Part shown: piece by piece, positions 1 to 11,500 of the stretch | Numbering within the stretch: position 1 is the first letter of the stretch | Layout of the letters: each line of letters begins with the position of its first letter | Origin: Amoebophrya sp. A120 | Lineage: Eukaryota > Sar > Dinophyceae > Syndiniales > Amoebophryaceae | DNA: 64,000 nt | Assembly (NCBI GenBank): GCA_905178155.1 | Contig: CAJINV010000003.1 | Span: forward strand, 4,747,863 to 4,811,862 | Direction: 5' to 3' | The notes under the pieces: generated by a model | Told to the model about the DNA's origin: nothing | Seen by the model: the letters and a program-made list of their open reading frames with translations, nothing else | Database searches by the model: none | Position numbers and translations under genes: made by a program

Positions 1-1588
1 CCCGCCCGCGAGTTTGTGTCTTTCTTTTCAATTTCATTTTGAGCTCGCGAGCGCATGTGCGAGCGCTTTAGTTTTTGGCTGTTCGAATCCTAACTCAAAC
101 TCAACTGCTCGAGGTATGCCGTTTTCGTCGCCGTGTGCTGGAGCCGGCCTATCAGCGCAATTCCAAATAGCCCGGCCGACCTTTGGGACGAGCGCGAAGG
201 TGGCAGTACAGCTTCTGTCTCTCTGGGGTGAAAACTGCATTGCTCTCTGGGGAGCGAAAGGAGGCGCATTGCTGCGCAAACACGGACTGCAAGGAGGGGC
301 AGCGCAGGTTGTCGGCGACGGAGTTGGGCTTGGGGCACACCAAAGACTTCTACGTCGGCGCTAGAAGTTTTGGCATGGCCACTGCGACGGGGGCTGCACG
401 GTCGGCGCTTTTTGTCGGTGGAGCACGAGCGGCTGCGGCACTTCCCATGCCATGTGTTTCCGGTGGATGAAAGCCCGATGCTCGCGAAGTCATGAGGAGC
501 GGGTACCAATAAGCCGAGGGCCAACATCAAGATCGAGAACAACTTGACACGGCAGCTGCGCGCGAGGACAGGCATTGGAATAACGGGGCGGAAGTCGCTG
601 CGCGTCCGTTTGAAGGCGGGACGCTTTCGGGATGGCCGCGCGGACAATTATTGCAGCCGGAGGCCGCAACGCGGCATTTTTTGGAAAAGTCAAGTGGGCT
701 CGTGCTGCGGATTTGTCTTGCGTGGCAACCAAGCAGGACCACGGGGCTGCAGCAAGAGCAAGCTAGGAACTACAAGTAGCAGTGCGAAGATGGATTAACA
801 TGCAAAGAGCATGAAACTGAGGGTGACCACGCCCGCAATTTCTGAATAGCGGAGCACTCAGACTCGTGCGCGATGTTACCTGGACTCGTGGTCGTGCGCG
901 ATGTTACCTAGCTTACCTAGAAAATTACGCGACAAAATTTCTCGGCTCTGAGTCTGCGCACGATCGAATGAGCTGAGGAGAAGAGCCTCGAGCTTGATTG
1001 GTAAGTATCAAAGGCTCTGCAGGTCGTGGCTCTTGATTTTCACTTATAGTTATAGCGATAGACATACGCGAGCTTCGTTGATCAAGAAGTTGAAGGAAAA
1101 AACAGGAAGCAGGCGACAAAGTGTTTACTTGCGCAAACGCAGTGCGTTCTTTCGCGCCTTGTCTCGGAAGCGTGGCGTGATCGATGTTCCCATCGTCGTC
1201 CTGTGTTGTTCGCGTCCACCGAGGCTCCGTACGACCGCGCTGTTGTTTGGTGACGAGGCTGAAAGTCATAACACGAGAACTGTCTCTTTGGCACGGAAAC
1301 GGAAGAGCAAACAAGATCCAATGTCTGGCCACGTTTGGGCACGAGTGCGCCCGTGTGCGAGTTCGCGTGGCGCGCTCGGTTTTAGCATGATCCGCCGTGC
1401 ACTTAAGCGGCTGGTTGGTAGACCGTGCCTCTTTGATGAAGTGGCTTCTTTGCGAGTCGAAGCCTAAATTTAAACGCAAACGCATTCGCTATCGATAGAT
1501 TGGATTTTAGTTTACAGTGCCAAGCTGATGCCTATATAAAGCACGATGTCTTTATTTGTACTCGAGCCCTGTTTCCCTGGATTCCTAG
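1..1588. other. Left-edge spacer, no supported gene
   Basis: Open frames occur on both strands (for example 925-1485 on - and 994-1467 on +), but none has a convincing start, domain or composition, and they overlap each other. I see no RNA gene. The end of a gene lying outside the window cannot be excluded. Confidence 0.4.
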
Positions 1589-2189
1589 GCTTTTACTTCT
1601 AGCTCTGAAATTAGTACTAGATGGCCAAAGTCTAAGTCAAAAGACAAAATCGAAAGCGCCACTCTGGCTATTCGGCTCCGCGAACGTCTCAGGGAAGGTT
1701 TTCCTCGCCCCCGCAGCTTCCTCCGCAACGAAGCCGGAGTCACGAAGCACCTCTTCAACATTCTTGGCGCGACATCAAACGAAGGGGCCGTCGGCAGCAA
1801 AACTAACCCGCCCCCCGAACCCGACCGGGTCGTCGTCGTGGCAGCCGCCCGTAGAACGAAGGCAACTCGCCATCGAGAAGAAGGGTCCGCGTGTTGCGTC
1901 GTTGCGCATACGACCCACGGCCCCAGGTGCAGCAAGCACACGCGGCGAAATGGCGCAAGCAGCGGGGGAGGCCCTGAACGTCTTTTGGGCACCCAGAGGA
2001 CCATCGGACTACTGGTCCATTTTCCTTTTTGTTTCTGAGCGTTGGTGCAGGCACCTTCTGGCGTTGGAGGGAGAGGCAGCTGCTTCAACAAGTCCAAGCG
2101 CGACGTGCAAGATTTCTCTGATGCACAAGAGCGAGCTATTCGAAGCCGGTGACTACGCTTACGCAACTCTGTCGGTCACGGGCAGCCAG
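1589..2189 (+). CDS. Possible coding exon(s), structure unresolved
   Basis: Two overlapping + frames look protein-like. One is open from 1589 to 2040. The other, open through 2345, reads convincingly from about 1850 to 2189 and ends at an AG|GT junction at 2189/2190. A matching CCAGGT occurs at 2483-2488 just before the next ORF, which suggests an intron of about 300 bases, but simple joining at these sites does not keep the frame of the downstream ORF. No good ATG is visible, so the segment is probably an internal exon or exons of the gene ending at 3301. No domain is recognised. Which frame is used, and whether a further small intron exists, is unknown. Confidence 0.35.
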
Positions 2190-2486
2190 GTGGATGAGTG
2201 GATAAAGAACCACGGGAGAGCAGAAGGTGCGGCGTTTCTATTTTTTCTTCTTTTGCGCTCCGGCTACAGTCTCCTAGTGAAGCTTCTCTTTGGATTTTGC
2301 ATTGCAATATGTGGGTTTTGGGTTGATGAATGGCTTTCATGCTAGCAGAGCCCGGCCTAATATATGGTCGGCGAGAACAAGTAGAGGCTTTCCGTTTCAG
2401 TTTCAAACCCATCTTGGTCAGTTTGTGACTGCAGCCTCCCCCGGCCCAGTGCCAGTTCAAACGAATTCAAACCAACCGCATTCCAG

Positions 2487-3301
2487 GTAGCGACGATATT
2501 TCGCACAGGCGGTCCCGCCTCATCGTGCGCACCGCATCGACGAAGACGGACTGGGAGGACCGGTGCAGATCAACGCTGATCCTGGTTTACGAAATGTCGC
2601 CGCTTTTCCTCCATGACTTGGAGCAGGCTTTCCCCGGCACCGCGAAAATCCCCCAGGCAAAATTCCGGCAAGAAGCGAAGCGGTTGATGACTAAGGACGG
2701 CGCCGCGGCTCGATACTGGAAAAAAATGCAGTACTGGCGGTCGAAGGAGGACGATGTCTACCGGGAGAAAAGTCAGTCGGAGCTTTGGGGCAAGCTTGAG
2801 GACAACGTGCAGAAACTTCGGAAAACCGACGCGGGCGGCAGCCGAATGGACAAGACCGACCTGATGCGACACGCGGTAGATGCGTGCGGTGTTTGGAGCG
2901 CCAGCAAAATGGTGTTGTGGATGCAGCACAGCTACAGAACCACGCTGGGGGAAGGCGAGAGGATGCCCCACTGCCTCGCTTTGGGCGTCAAGGCCCCGCT
3001 CTGTTTTGGGGGAGGACCGAGGCGGACGCTGAACCTTCTGTACAACAAGAACTACCCGAACCTGAACTGCGCGGTGACAAAAAAACGGACGGACCTGAGG
3101 TATTTTAGCGATATGGGCCACAACTTCGTGAGCGCCATCCGGGCGGCAATGCGGGGGACCAAGTGTCCGAACATGGAGCGGGTTTACGGGTTTAACGGGA
3201 AGGCGGACGCGCGGGACCGGCTGCTTCTCACCAGCTACTGGTGCGAATTCAGCCGATGTTACCGCCACCTGCTGGCGTCGGCCCGGTCGGCGCCGCAGTA
3301 G
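2487..3301 (+). CDS. Orphan protein or 3' exon
   Basis: The frame is open from a plausible 3' splice site (AG at 2485-2486) to the TAG at 3299-3301. The first in-frame ATG, at 2594, would give 235 aa. The protein is basic and rich in Trp, Tyr and Arg, with a charged helical stretch (around the YWKKMQYW motif) followed by a Cys-containing C-terminal half. I see no signal peptide, membrane segment or known family. It is probably the last exon of the coding segment starting near 1.6 kb, because the reading frame extends upstream of the ATG to a splice-like AG. Function unknown. Confidence 0.55.
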
Positions 3302-4762
3302 TTTCGTCGCGTCCCCCCGATTCCCGCCCGCCCCGCAGACCCAGACCAGCAGCCGCGACCTCCGTTCTTCGTTTGCCCCGATAAGTAGCCGGAAAACGGG
3401 AATTGGCGGCGTGAACACCTCCAAACCAGCTGGCCACCGCGTTTGGCGAGCGCGTGACGCAGCTTCGCAAAAATCACGCTGGGGTCGGAACTTCCTTGAA
3501 GGGTGCAAGCAGGACGCGACGGAGTGGCTCCGCGGGCTCGCGCGTGTTGGTTGTCGTGCAGGTTTCACGACCGGGCGGGGGATGAGGTTTTTTTTTGAAG
3601 ACAGAGACTGGCTCGGATTCAGATAAGTGATAGCGAGTAAAAGTATGCAACTATGGCAAAGAATGACGAATTACAGCGAGAGGCTGGGGCAATGATAGAT
3701 GATGTTGACGCGAATCGAATGAAGAAGGTAAAAGCTGGCGAAGAAGTTATGAGCACTACGCGCAGAAATTTTGACTCAAGTCAAGCAGTTACTCAGTGCA
3801 ATTTAGCACATGGAAATGATAGATGATGAAAAAAGAAAACATGACGACGGAAGAAGCTGGCGCTTCATTTTGGGCGCCCCCAGGTCGTGTTCACTCCGCT
3901 GGATGACCGACCAGAAATAGACCTGGTCGGAGACGCAAGAGGAGGAGACTCTTGCGCCACAGAGTCCAACAGTGTCGGGCCTCTAGCTCGCAATCGCACG
4001 CCCGGTACCGGGATCATACGCCCTGCGCGCTGCGTTTGGTTTGGAGCAGTCGCGCAAGCCGGCCGCCGGCAATCAAGCACTCGCGTGGGCACGGCTGTTG
4101 CCCTCCGGCGTGGTCGCATGGGGCACGCAACTCGTGTCGGGCTGGCCGTGGACGCAGCGCGAGGTGGTTCCCCCGCAGCGAGTTGGCCACGAGGGCAGCG
4201 CGAACTGTGTCGGGGCCGCATGGGCGCAGCAGCATGCGTGCGAGCCTCAGAGCCGCAGCTGGCGGAGCGCGAGAGGCCGCACAGCATCGCGCTCCGCATC
4301 GTGAGCGCCACAAAGCCTGGAGTTTTGGTCTAGCAGTAGCAGTGTTTTGCTACCGCCGGCAGTATCGCGTCAATCGAGCCGCATCCGCTGGCGCGCTGAC
4401 GGCTGGCAAAGAAAATGAACAGCGCCAAGCATAGTCTCGCCCTGTAACGACAGTTACACGAGCGGACTGTGTTTTTTTGATCCGGAGCATCTTCATTGTG
4501 CCGCCCACCTACTGGCCGGAGGGGAGATGGATAGCCGAAATCAATAAGGTAAAGACCATCGGCCCGGCTCTGCTCGAAGTTGAGCGGGAGAGAGACAGAG
4601 ACCAGGAGTGGGCTGGAGCTTCCTTCTATATCCACACGCGCGTGCGCTTTTGCGTTAAGCTTAACAAGACTAAATCTAAATCTAAATGTAAAACTCTTGC
4701 GCGAGTTTCGGTCTTGCTGGTTAGCGTCTAGTTGTGAGTCTGAAACAGAAATTGAAATAAAG
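3302..4762. other. Intergenic spacer
   Basis: About 1.46 kb between + strand genes. It holds a small repeated motif (ATGATAGATGATG near 3691 and 3815), a GC-rich stretch of about 450 bases (3870-4330) open on both strands but with no recognisable protein, and the hairpin repeat at 4443-4458. Confidence 0.5.
4443..4458 (+). repeat. GTAAC-type hairpin repeat, copy 1
   Basis: Inverted repeat TGTAACG-AC-AGTTACA followed by CACGAGCGGACTG and preceded by TCGCCC. The flanks match the copy at 18950 almost exactly, so this is a shared repeat unit longer than the stem itself. It lies in a spacer about 300 bases before the ATG at 4763. Confidence 0.75.
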
Positions 4763-6893
4763 ATGAGCAGAATTATCGCCGCGCAGCCGTACTGGAAACA
4801 GTCAGGCGGCGATAAACCGAGGCCCGGGCCGCCACAGAGTAGCGTCACCGCTGTCGGCTTGTCGCGGGTCAAGTTTTTCCAGCAGCAGACCCCGCCGATC
4901 CACCTCCGCATGAAGAAGCTGAAGAACGGCCCTACGCCACTGGCCTCGCAGCGGAATTCCCACGTTGTTAAAAACCCCGGGTCGGCGAGTCCTTTTCACA
5001 CTGATGATCTCTGCGGGGCCTTTACTTCCCCTGCTCCGAGCGACTATCACTCCCCGCGGTCCGAGTTTTGGGATTTCAACTGCCCGCTGATAGGTAACTT
5101 CCCAAGTTTCAGCGTGTCCCGCCAGCCACCGAGGCTGATGAATCTAGCCGGATACCGAATCTGCACGCAAATACGAGCAGGCGAGCCCGCTTTTCAAGAT
5201 TTGGCAGCAGCTGGGCCCGTGCGGGGGTATTGGAGCCTATCTGAAACAAAATCGCACCCATTTCACCATGCGCTGCGGTAGTTCAAACTGGTCATGCCGT
5301 ATGAAACAAAACAGGCATCGCAAAACCGCGGCGATGATCTGTTCGAGTTCTGCGTCCAAACTGATTATAAAGTTTGGGCGAAGGACAAGCACCAGTACGA
5401 GTAGCACTAATCTCGCGCATTTGGCTTGGTGGGGGTGCCTTTTTGTTTTGCATACAGCCGATCGCACCGCGACACTGCTGGGCGGGCCGTTCCCCGCCAG
5501 CGCAGGAGGAAGAACAGTGAGAAGAAGGCGGGATCCCCTTTCCGAGTAGCGCAAAGTCCTGAGCCCGGGGCTTCCACGCAACAAGAGCATCGTACTGGTG
5601 GTGACGCGGGAGGAACGTTTGCTGCGAAGGCGTTGGAGGAGAAGCTTTTGAGCCCCGCAATAGCAAGTCGCAGCTTCAGCGATGTTCGTGCTCCGGCTGC
5701 TGGCGTCGACTTGTGGATTGACAGCCCGGATCTTCTACCGCTCGGAGCAACAGCAGCAGCTTATTGGGCCTCGCCGGCTGTAGAAGAAGCAGCGAAGCGT
5801 CCTTGCGCCGATAGCAGTGCCGGGAAAGCTCCTGTGCGCGACGTCGTGGGCCGCTCGGATGCGAATCGAGTCGAAAGCGAGTCCTATTATCATGGGCACG
5901 CGAGGAGGAAGAGCTTGGGGCCGCACATTGGGACAAGTCAACTTCAAGGGTTTTGCTGTGACGTGGGAGCACGGCGCCGAAAGGTGGACAGGTACAGACT
6001 ACCTCAAGTTGTAGTTCGTGCGCAAATTATACCAGACCACACAATCTACAAACGCGCTTTAGTGTCAAAGTCAATAGCTTTCGAGTTTGCATGCCCTAGA
6101 AGCAATAGACCCATGCTCAGCCTGTGCTGTTTTATCTGCTTGGATTTTGCATGCGCTTAGTTTCGCTTTTTAAGCCTCTGCACGCCGCCACGTGCAGGAT
6201 AGATGATGACGGTGATGATGTATGTTCGGCGTATGACTGCGTGCTGGTTTTTTTACTTCCAAATTAAAAGGATGCGTCGGCGGGTGTGCTGCAGCCACCT
6301 CTCCCCGCAGGCACGACGGGCAGCGCAGATCAAAAGCGAAACGCCATGAGCGGAGGGCCGCTGTTCTGCTGCGAGTGGGCCCGCTTCTAATCGCAGGCAA
6401 GTGGAAGGCTTTGAGCTCCCATCGCCCCTCAATGACCATCAGGTTTTGCGACGACAAGGCCGCCAGGCTGGACTTCGGGTTGCCAGCATTCGCGCTTGCC
6501 TCGGAATCCGATGCGCATGGGGAAGAAACAGTTTCGAAACAGCCCACCGAGACGCGCGGCGCCTGCGGTTACAGTACAGGACTGGGCCCATTCTCCCGAG
6601 CGGATCGCGCGCCTGATTGCAGCGACTGGAACCTCATCTCCGAGAAGGAGCAGCAGGACGCGCTGGTTCTTTTTCACGAGGATGTACGGAGGCAGGTCAA
6701 GGAGCACCGCGGAGAGCTGTCCGCCGTCGCCTGCAAATGCCCAGCCACCCCCAGGAAGCCGGGCAAGCGAAAGAAGAGAACAGTGTGCCGGTGCTACGAT
6801 GCATTCAATTCCGAACTCGCTGAGCTGGAGCGGGTAGAAAACCTCCTCAAGGTGCGGCGGTGCCGGTTGCGGGCTACCGGTGTTGATGTGTGA
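4763..6893 (+). CDS. Three-exon orphan gene, about 482 aa
   Basis: Exons inferred at 4763-5226, 5458-5991 and 6443-6893; lengths 464, 534 and 451 sum to exactly 483 codons including the stop. Intron 1 is GTATTG..TACAG. Intron 2 is GTACAG..CATCAG, flanked by a CAGGT direct repeat at the two junctions. The ATG at 4763 is the first in frame after a stop-rich leader. The protein begins MSRIIAAQPYW, is Pro/Ser-rich in the first third, has an Ala-rich middle, and ends in a basic, charged helix (about residues 400-475) containing a Lys/Arg/Cys cluster (KRKKRTVCRC). No known domain, signal peptide or membrane segment is visible; the basic tail could bind nucleic acid (inference). Splice sites are predictions from phase and GT-AG only. 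Confidence 0.55.
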
Positions 6894-8576
6894 CGTGGAT
6901 CGAGTGGCCCGGCCCCGCATGTGGAGGAGTGGGATGGGAGCTGGAGTGCGCTCGTGTAACGAGCGTTACACGACCGGAATAGGTTTTCGCAAAGTAAGCA
7001 CAAGTAGAAGATTTGTGTCCATACAGATACATGCTCTGACGCGCCGACTAGTAACGCGGTGCCCTCTGGACGATGGCCGTTCCAGGGGGTGAGTGCATCT
7101 ACATGCAAAGAAACGAGTGAGCAGCAACAGTGCTTCATGCTTTTTAGTCGATGTTTCAGCGAAGGTTCGAAATACCTTCGCTCAGATGTGGCGCGAGTCG
7201 CAATCATAGTTAGTAGTGCTTGACCCCCATCATGTGGATTTCAAAAAAAAAGTTAGTTCGAACGCCCCGAGTAAGTCGCCATAGTTGAAAACGTACGTAC
7301 CCGCGTGTGAGTATTTTTGTACACATGCAAACGAACCGATGGCGATGCCGAAGCTACGCCTGTAGATGGAGGCGGAACTACACAGAAGGCGCGCGCTCTT
7401 CTGTGCAAGTGCTTTCCCCGCAACGTACTACCGGAGTGCGCTCATAAACGTGGCGCATCGTGTTCAGCCAGAAAGCTTCCTGCTATGGGGGTCACGCTCC
7501 GTGTGCATCTTGGAATTGTGGCGATGTTTCGAATAGATAAGCAAAAGCAAGCTCCTTCAAACTCCGAGCCAAGAAGTTCTGAAGTTGAGAAACCATCAAG
7601 CTCGCCTTGTTCCCGTGCTATGGTGGAAAAACAGATCCTGCAACGTTCGCAAAGGACGAAGATGAGAGTTTTTTTCTTCTCTGTTCGGGTTGCGCGGTTG
7701 TTGGGGGGAAGAGGTGACTTTTCTTCTCTCAACACCGACGACGCGCTTCGTTTTTCTGTATCTTTACGAACTCACACAGCACGCCTGGTCCCCACCTATT
7801 TCGGTTGATTTAGACTTTACAAGGCAAGGAAAAAGCAGGAAGTGTGCCAATTTTTCTGCTTCTTTTCCTACTCGCCTTGTCCCCATCTAAAAATGAATAT
7901 TTGCAATAATCAGAGATGCTTTTTTAATGCTCCACGCAGCGCGATCTACGTTTTATTTCTTTTCGTTGAACTAGTCTTTGATCTGCGCGGCGCTAAAAAG
8001 ATTAAAGATGGAAGGAGGAAGGAAGCCACTGCGGAGGAGCCAGAAATAAAGTACAAAGTATCTCTTTTGCTGCATGTGGTGCGAGCGTGGTAAGCGCGGA
8101 AAAGCATTATTACACATAGTGATGCGTCTGGTGTATGCAGTGCAGGCGGGGTAAGCGCCAATATAAAGCACTCAGTAATGGAATGAATTTTTAGCATAGC
8201 GCGTTAGTCAAAAGGATGGCAAAGAAATAAAGCAATAACAAAAACTGCAGGTAAGCACGAAGGGCGAGGGAGTGGGAATCCCCTCCGGCCGCAGCGAGTA
8301 GGAACTGGAAACGGAGATCCCCCTGGTAGTGGGGCGAAGGAGTTGAGCTCAAGTCTCCTCCTCAAGGAAGCAGCCGAACGTGGTGGAGAAGGAGACACTG
8401 CGAGGCGCGGGGGTGGTCGGGGGCGACAGAAATTTTACGGCGCTGACGGAACGAAAACCGAGTACGGGAAAAATCGCAGCAAAGGAGCTTTACGTAGCAG
8501 GGGGCGCCCCCCCTGTCCACTACTATTGGCAAAGCAAACTGGGACTTCGGGAGTTCGAGCTGCGCAGCTTACGGGC
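6894..8576. other. Intergenic spacer
   Basis: About 1.7 kb without a supported gene. It contains the hairpin repeat at 6954-6971, 60 bases after the preceding stop. From about 7200 to 8240 it is AT-richer, with T-runs and stop codons in all frames. The frame of the next gene is open from 8343, but its first ATG is at 8577. Confidence 0.5.
6954..6971 (-). repeat. GTAACG hairpin repeat, copy 2 (inverted)
   Basis: Arms GTGTAACG and CGTTACAC separated by AG; the pairing extends one more base on each side. The flank CGAGCGCACTC is read on the - strand, so this copy is reversed relative to the copies at 4443 and 15737. Confidence 0.75.
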
Positions 8577-11500
8577 ATGTCTACACGTGGCGGCACGCGG
8601 CGATCATCGTCAGGGTGCAGCTGGCACTCAGAAAAATCGGGTGGACCACGAAAGCCATCGCGCCTCGCGCGCAGAGATGTTCTTGCCGACTCTGTTACGC
8701 CCGCAGCTGGCCGCCGGCGCTCTGCGGGCCCTGGACACAAGCAGCGACGGCCAAGAAACCACATTCGGGCCTTGATATCGGATAGTGACGACGCGGCCCG
8801 GAGTAGAGAAGAAACAGCGGCGGACGATTCGCCATTCGCGCGAGGAGAGCGCGAGGAGCGGTTGCTGCTCGGCCTAAACCCTGCTTTGGCAAAGCAGGAT
8901 GGCGGTGGCGCGAAATCCTTCCCCGCGCGGAGCGCCGCTGCCAGCTCCGGAAATCCGCCAGGACCTCGAGCAGGCCGTGCCCAAAAGATTGGTTGCAGAG
9001 GGAGGACCTGTTTCTCTTCGAACCCGCCGGCCCGCCGGAAAAGCCGGCGCCCCTGGTGGAGGCGGAGTGTATCCTTGAGCAGTGTGACCAGCAGCAGCAG
9101 CGGGGCGGCTACTTCCGTTGCTCATAGTTCCCGCGCGTCGCGGACAAGCATTCCGACATCCTCCGGCGAGGATGCGCGCGTTTTGGCAGCTACGAATCGA
9201 GAGAAGTTGGCGTCGCAAACAAACAAATTCTTTTCCAATGTCTACCCAGGTACGAACGCGGAGAAAATGCATCACCGCCGGGTTGCTGCTGTTTTGCCGC
9301 AGGCTTACGCCCGCAAACTTGCGAAGGAAGTCCAGACCTTTTGGAGACACGGGGCGACGCCAATAGTGCGCTGCGAGTTCGATTGCACGGACTTTGGCTG
9401 CTTACTCCCGTCGCCGCTGAAGCGCTCCCGGCAGGGACGGAGGGGGCGAGCACGACTGCGGAGGCGCAAGCAAGGAGGCCAGGTCGTGTTAGATACCTCG
9501 ACGAAGTGGATTGTCGCTCTCCTTTCTGTGCAAGGTGTCGATAATCGGGCGGAAGGAATGACGCTCACGCCGCGCGTCGCATTTCCTCTTCCCGGCCATG
9601 TCCTACCGGGTCAGCCACGCAGGCGGCAGGATGAAGCACCGGTGGTAAAGCTCCCCGGCCACGAGGCGGGGAAGGTGGTCAGTGTCTTGCTTCATGACCT
9701 GTACCCGATTCTCCGCGCGCTTTTTGATCTCCCGCTCGCGCAGGCATCGGCGAAGTATGGCGCTCTCGATGTCAGGCGGTTGATCGTCGACTTGTGCTCC
9801 GATAGTGGCGGATCCACGGTCCCCTGCCAGCGTCTGATGCTCCGGGCCCTGCGACAGTGGAAATCCACGTGTGATTACCCCGTTCTCCTCCTCACGAATT
9901 TCTGCCGCGAACACCCCGCCCAAACTTTGCAGAAAGAGGCCACGCTGGATGTGCAGCTTCGGCTTTTGCCAAATCCAGCAATGAAGAAGGGCGGCGCATC
10001 CGGTTTTGCAGGTGGACAGGCAAGCGCCCGAGGCGATACCTCCGGGCAGGCCACCGAATTTCTTGCAGGACCGGAGGGTGCCGGCCCCGAAACAGCTCCG
10101 GGCGCAGATGAGAACATGGGCACGGAGGCGGGGGCTTTTGGCGCGGCGGCGAAAGAAGTAGAGCAGGACATTGGTGTGCCAGGAGCCGACGGTCTTGACG
10201 ACCTCCGCATTTATGATATCCTGCACAAGCGCGACAACGGCGGGAACGCTTTGAAAAGCAGCGACGAAATCCGAGAGCGGGCAGAGATTCACGCGAAACA
10301 GGTTGCGAAGAAAAAAAAGCGGTACTTTTTGACCTATTCTTATGCCTTTAATCGCCTGGTGAATTTCAACCGGCGGTCCTTCTTGGAGGCGATAAATAAC
10401 AGCAGACCAGTGGTGGTTGCGGCGGACCAAGCCGCACAGGAGCGCTACAAGTTCGCGCTAGACCGCACGCATTCACTCCTGCGGTTCCATCGGGTTCTCG
10501 CTGCCGGCGACGACGAGCCCTGCTTCGCGTTTTGCTGTGGTGACGTCCTGGTTCTGGAGGCCGGTGAGGACGAGTACCGGGCGCGTGAGTTTTTGCAGAA
10601 TGTGCTCCAAACCGCGCGGCCGGTTTCGGAGACGCGGTGGTGGACGGTGCAGGATAACGCGAAACAGGCTTTGGGGTACGGCTGCCTCCGCGGTTGTCTG
10701 CAGGGCGTGCGGGTCGGCGATGTGCATGTTGGGAACGGTGAGTTCACACCGACGGACTTTTTTGTTGGTGTTTCGACGAGCGCTTCCTGTGACTACCCGG
10801 TTCTGGCCCATGCTCTGCTGCTGGTGACCGGCGCTCCATCTTGCCTCTCCTGCAAGGTGTACAAACATGCCATCCGCGAGAACGTTGTCTTCAATCCGAG
10901 CGTCGTCGCTTCCGATCGTTGGGACGAAATGCTATCCAAGTTCTGCGCCGTTGCCGAAGCCTCCGTCAAGCGGTCCTGCCCGTGCGAGTTCTTTTGTGAC
11001 GTTTGGATAATTTCAGCGGGTGCACACGGGGCGGCGCGGTATCATGAGCCAGTACGAATGCACGCAGTTGTGGGGATTTTCAAGAGCCTCGCCGGGTATT
11101 TTTGGAGATTTGAGCAGCAAGAGGCGGCCGAGTCTTTCCTACGTCGTTTCGCCAAGAAAACGCGGCTTCTTGAGCCGGATCAGCGCCTGAAGCATCTAGA
11201 CAAGCTCCTGCGGAAGGTGGACAAGGTCGAGCAAAAACACCGCACGAAAATCATCTCCCTCGCGGAGATGGAGCTGCTCAGGGATCTGAAGGCCGTGGCC
11301 TGTCCCTCCATGCGGTTGCTGTTGGTTGACGCGCTTGTTTGCTACACCTCCGTCTGCGACGACACATCGATCTGGGTTGAGTGGTTTCATTGCTTTTTGC
11401 AGCAAACGCAGAAAATTAACTCCACCTGGAAGGGCGCCTTTCTCGTCAACGCGCTCGCGAGTGCGCGGTTCGCTGCGGCTAGTGTGTCCACTGCCGATCG

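Noticed and set aside
3865-4434. Overlapping frames on both strands in a GC-rich patch
   Set aside because: Four frames are open at once, as expected for GC-rich non-coding DNA; none has a recognisable protein character.
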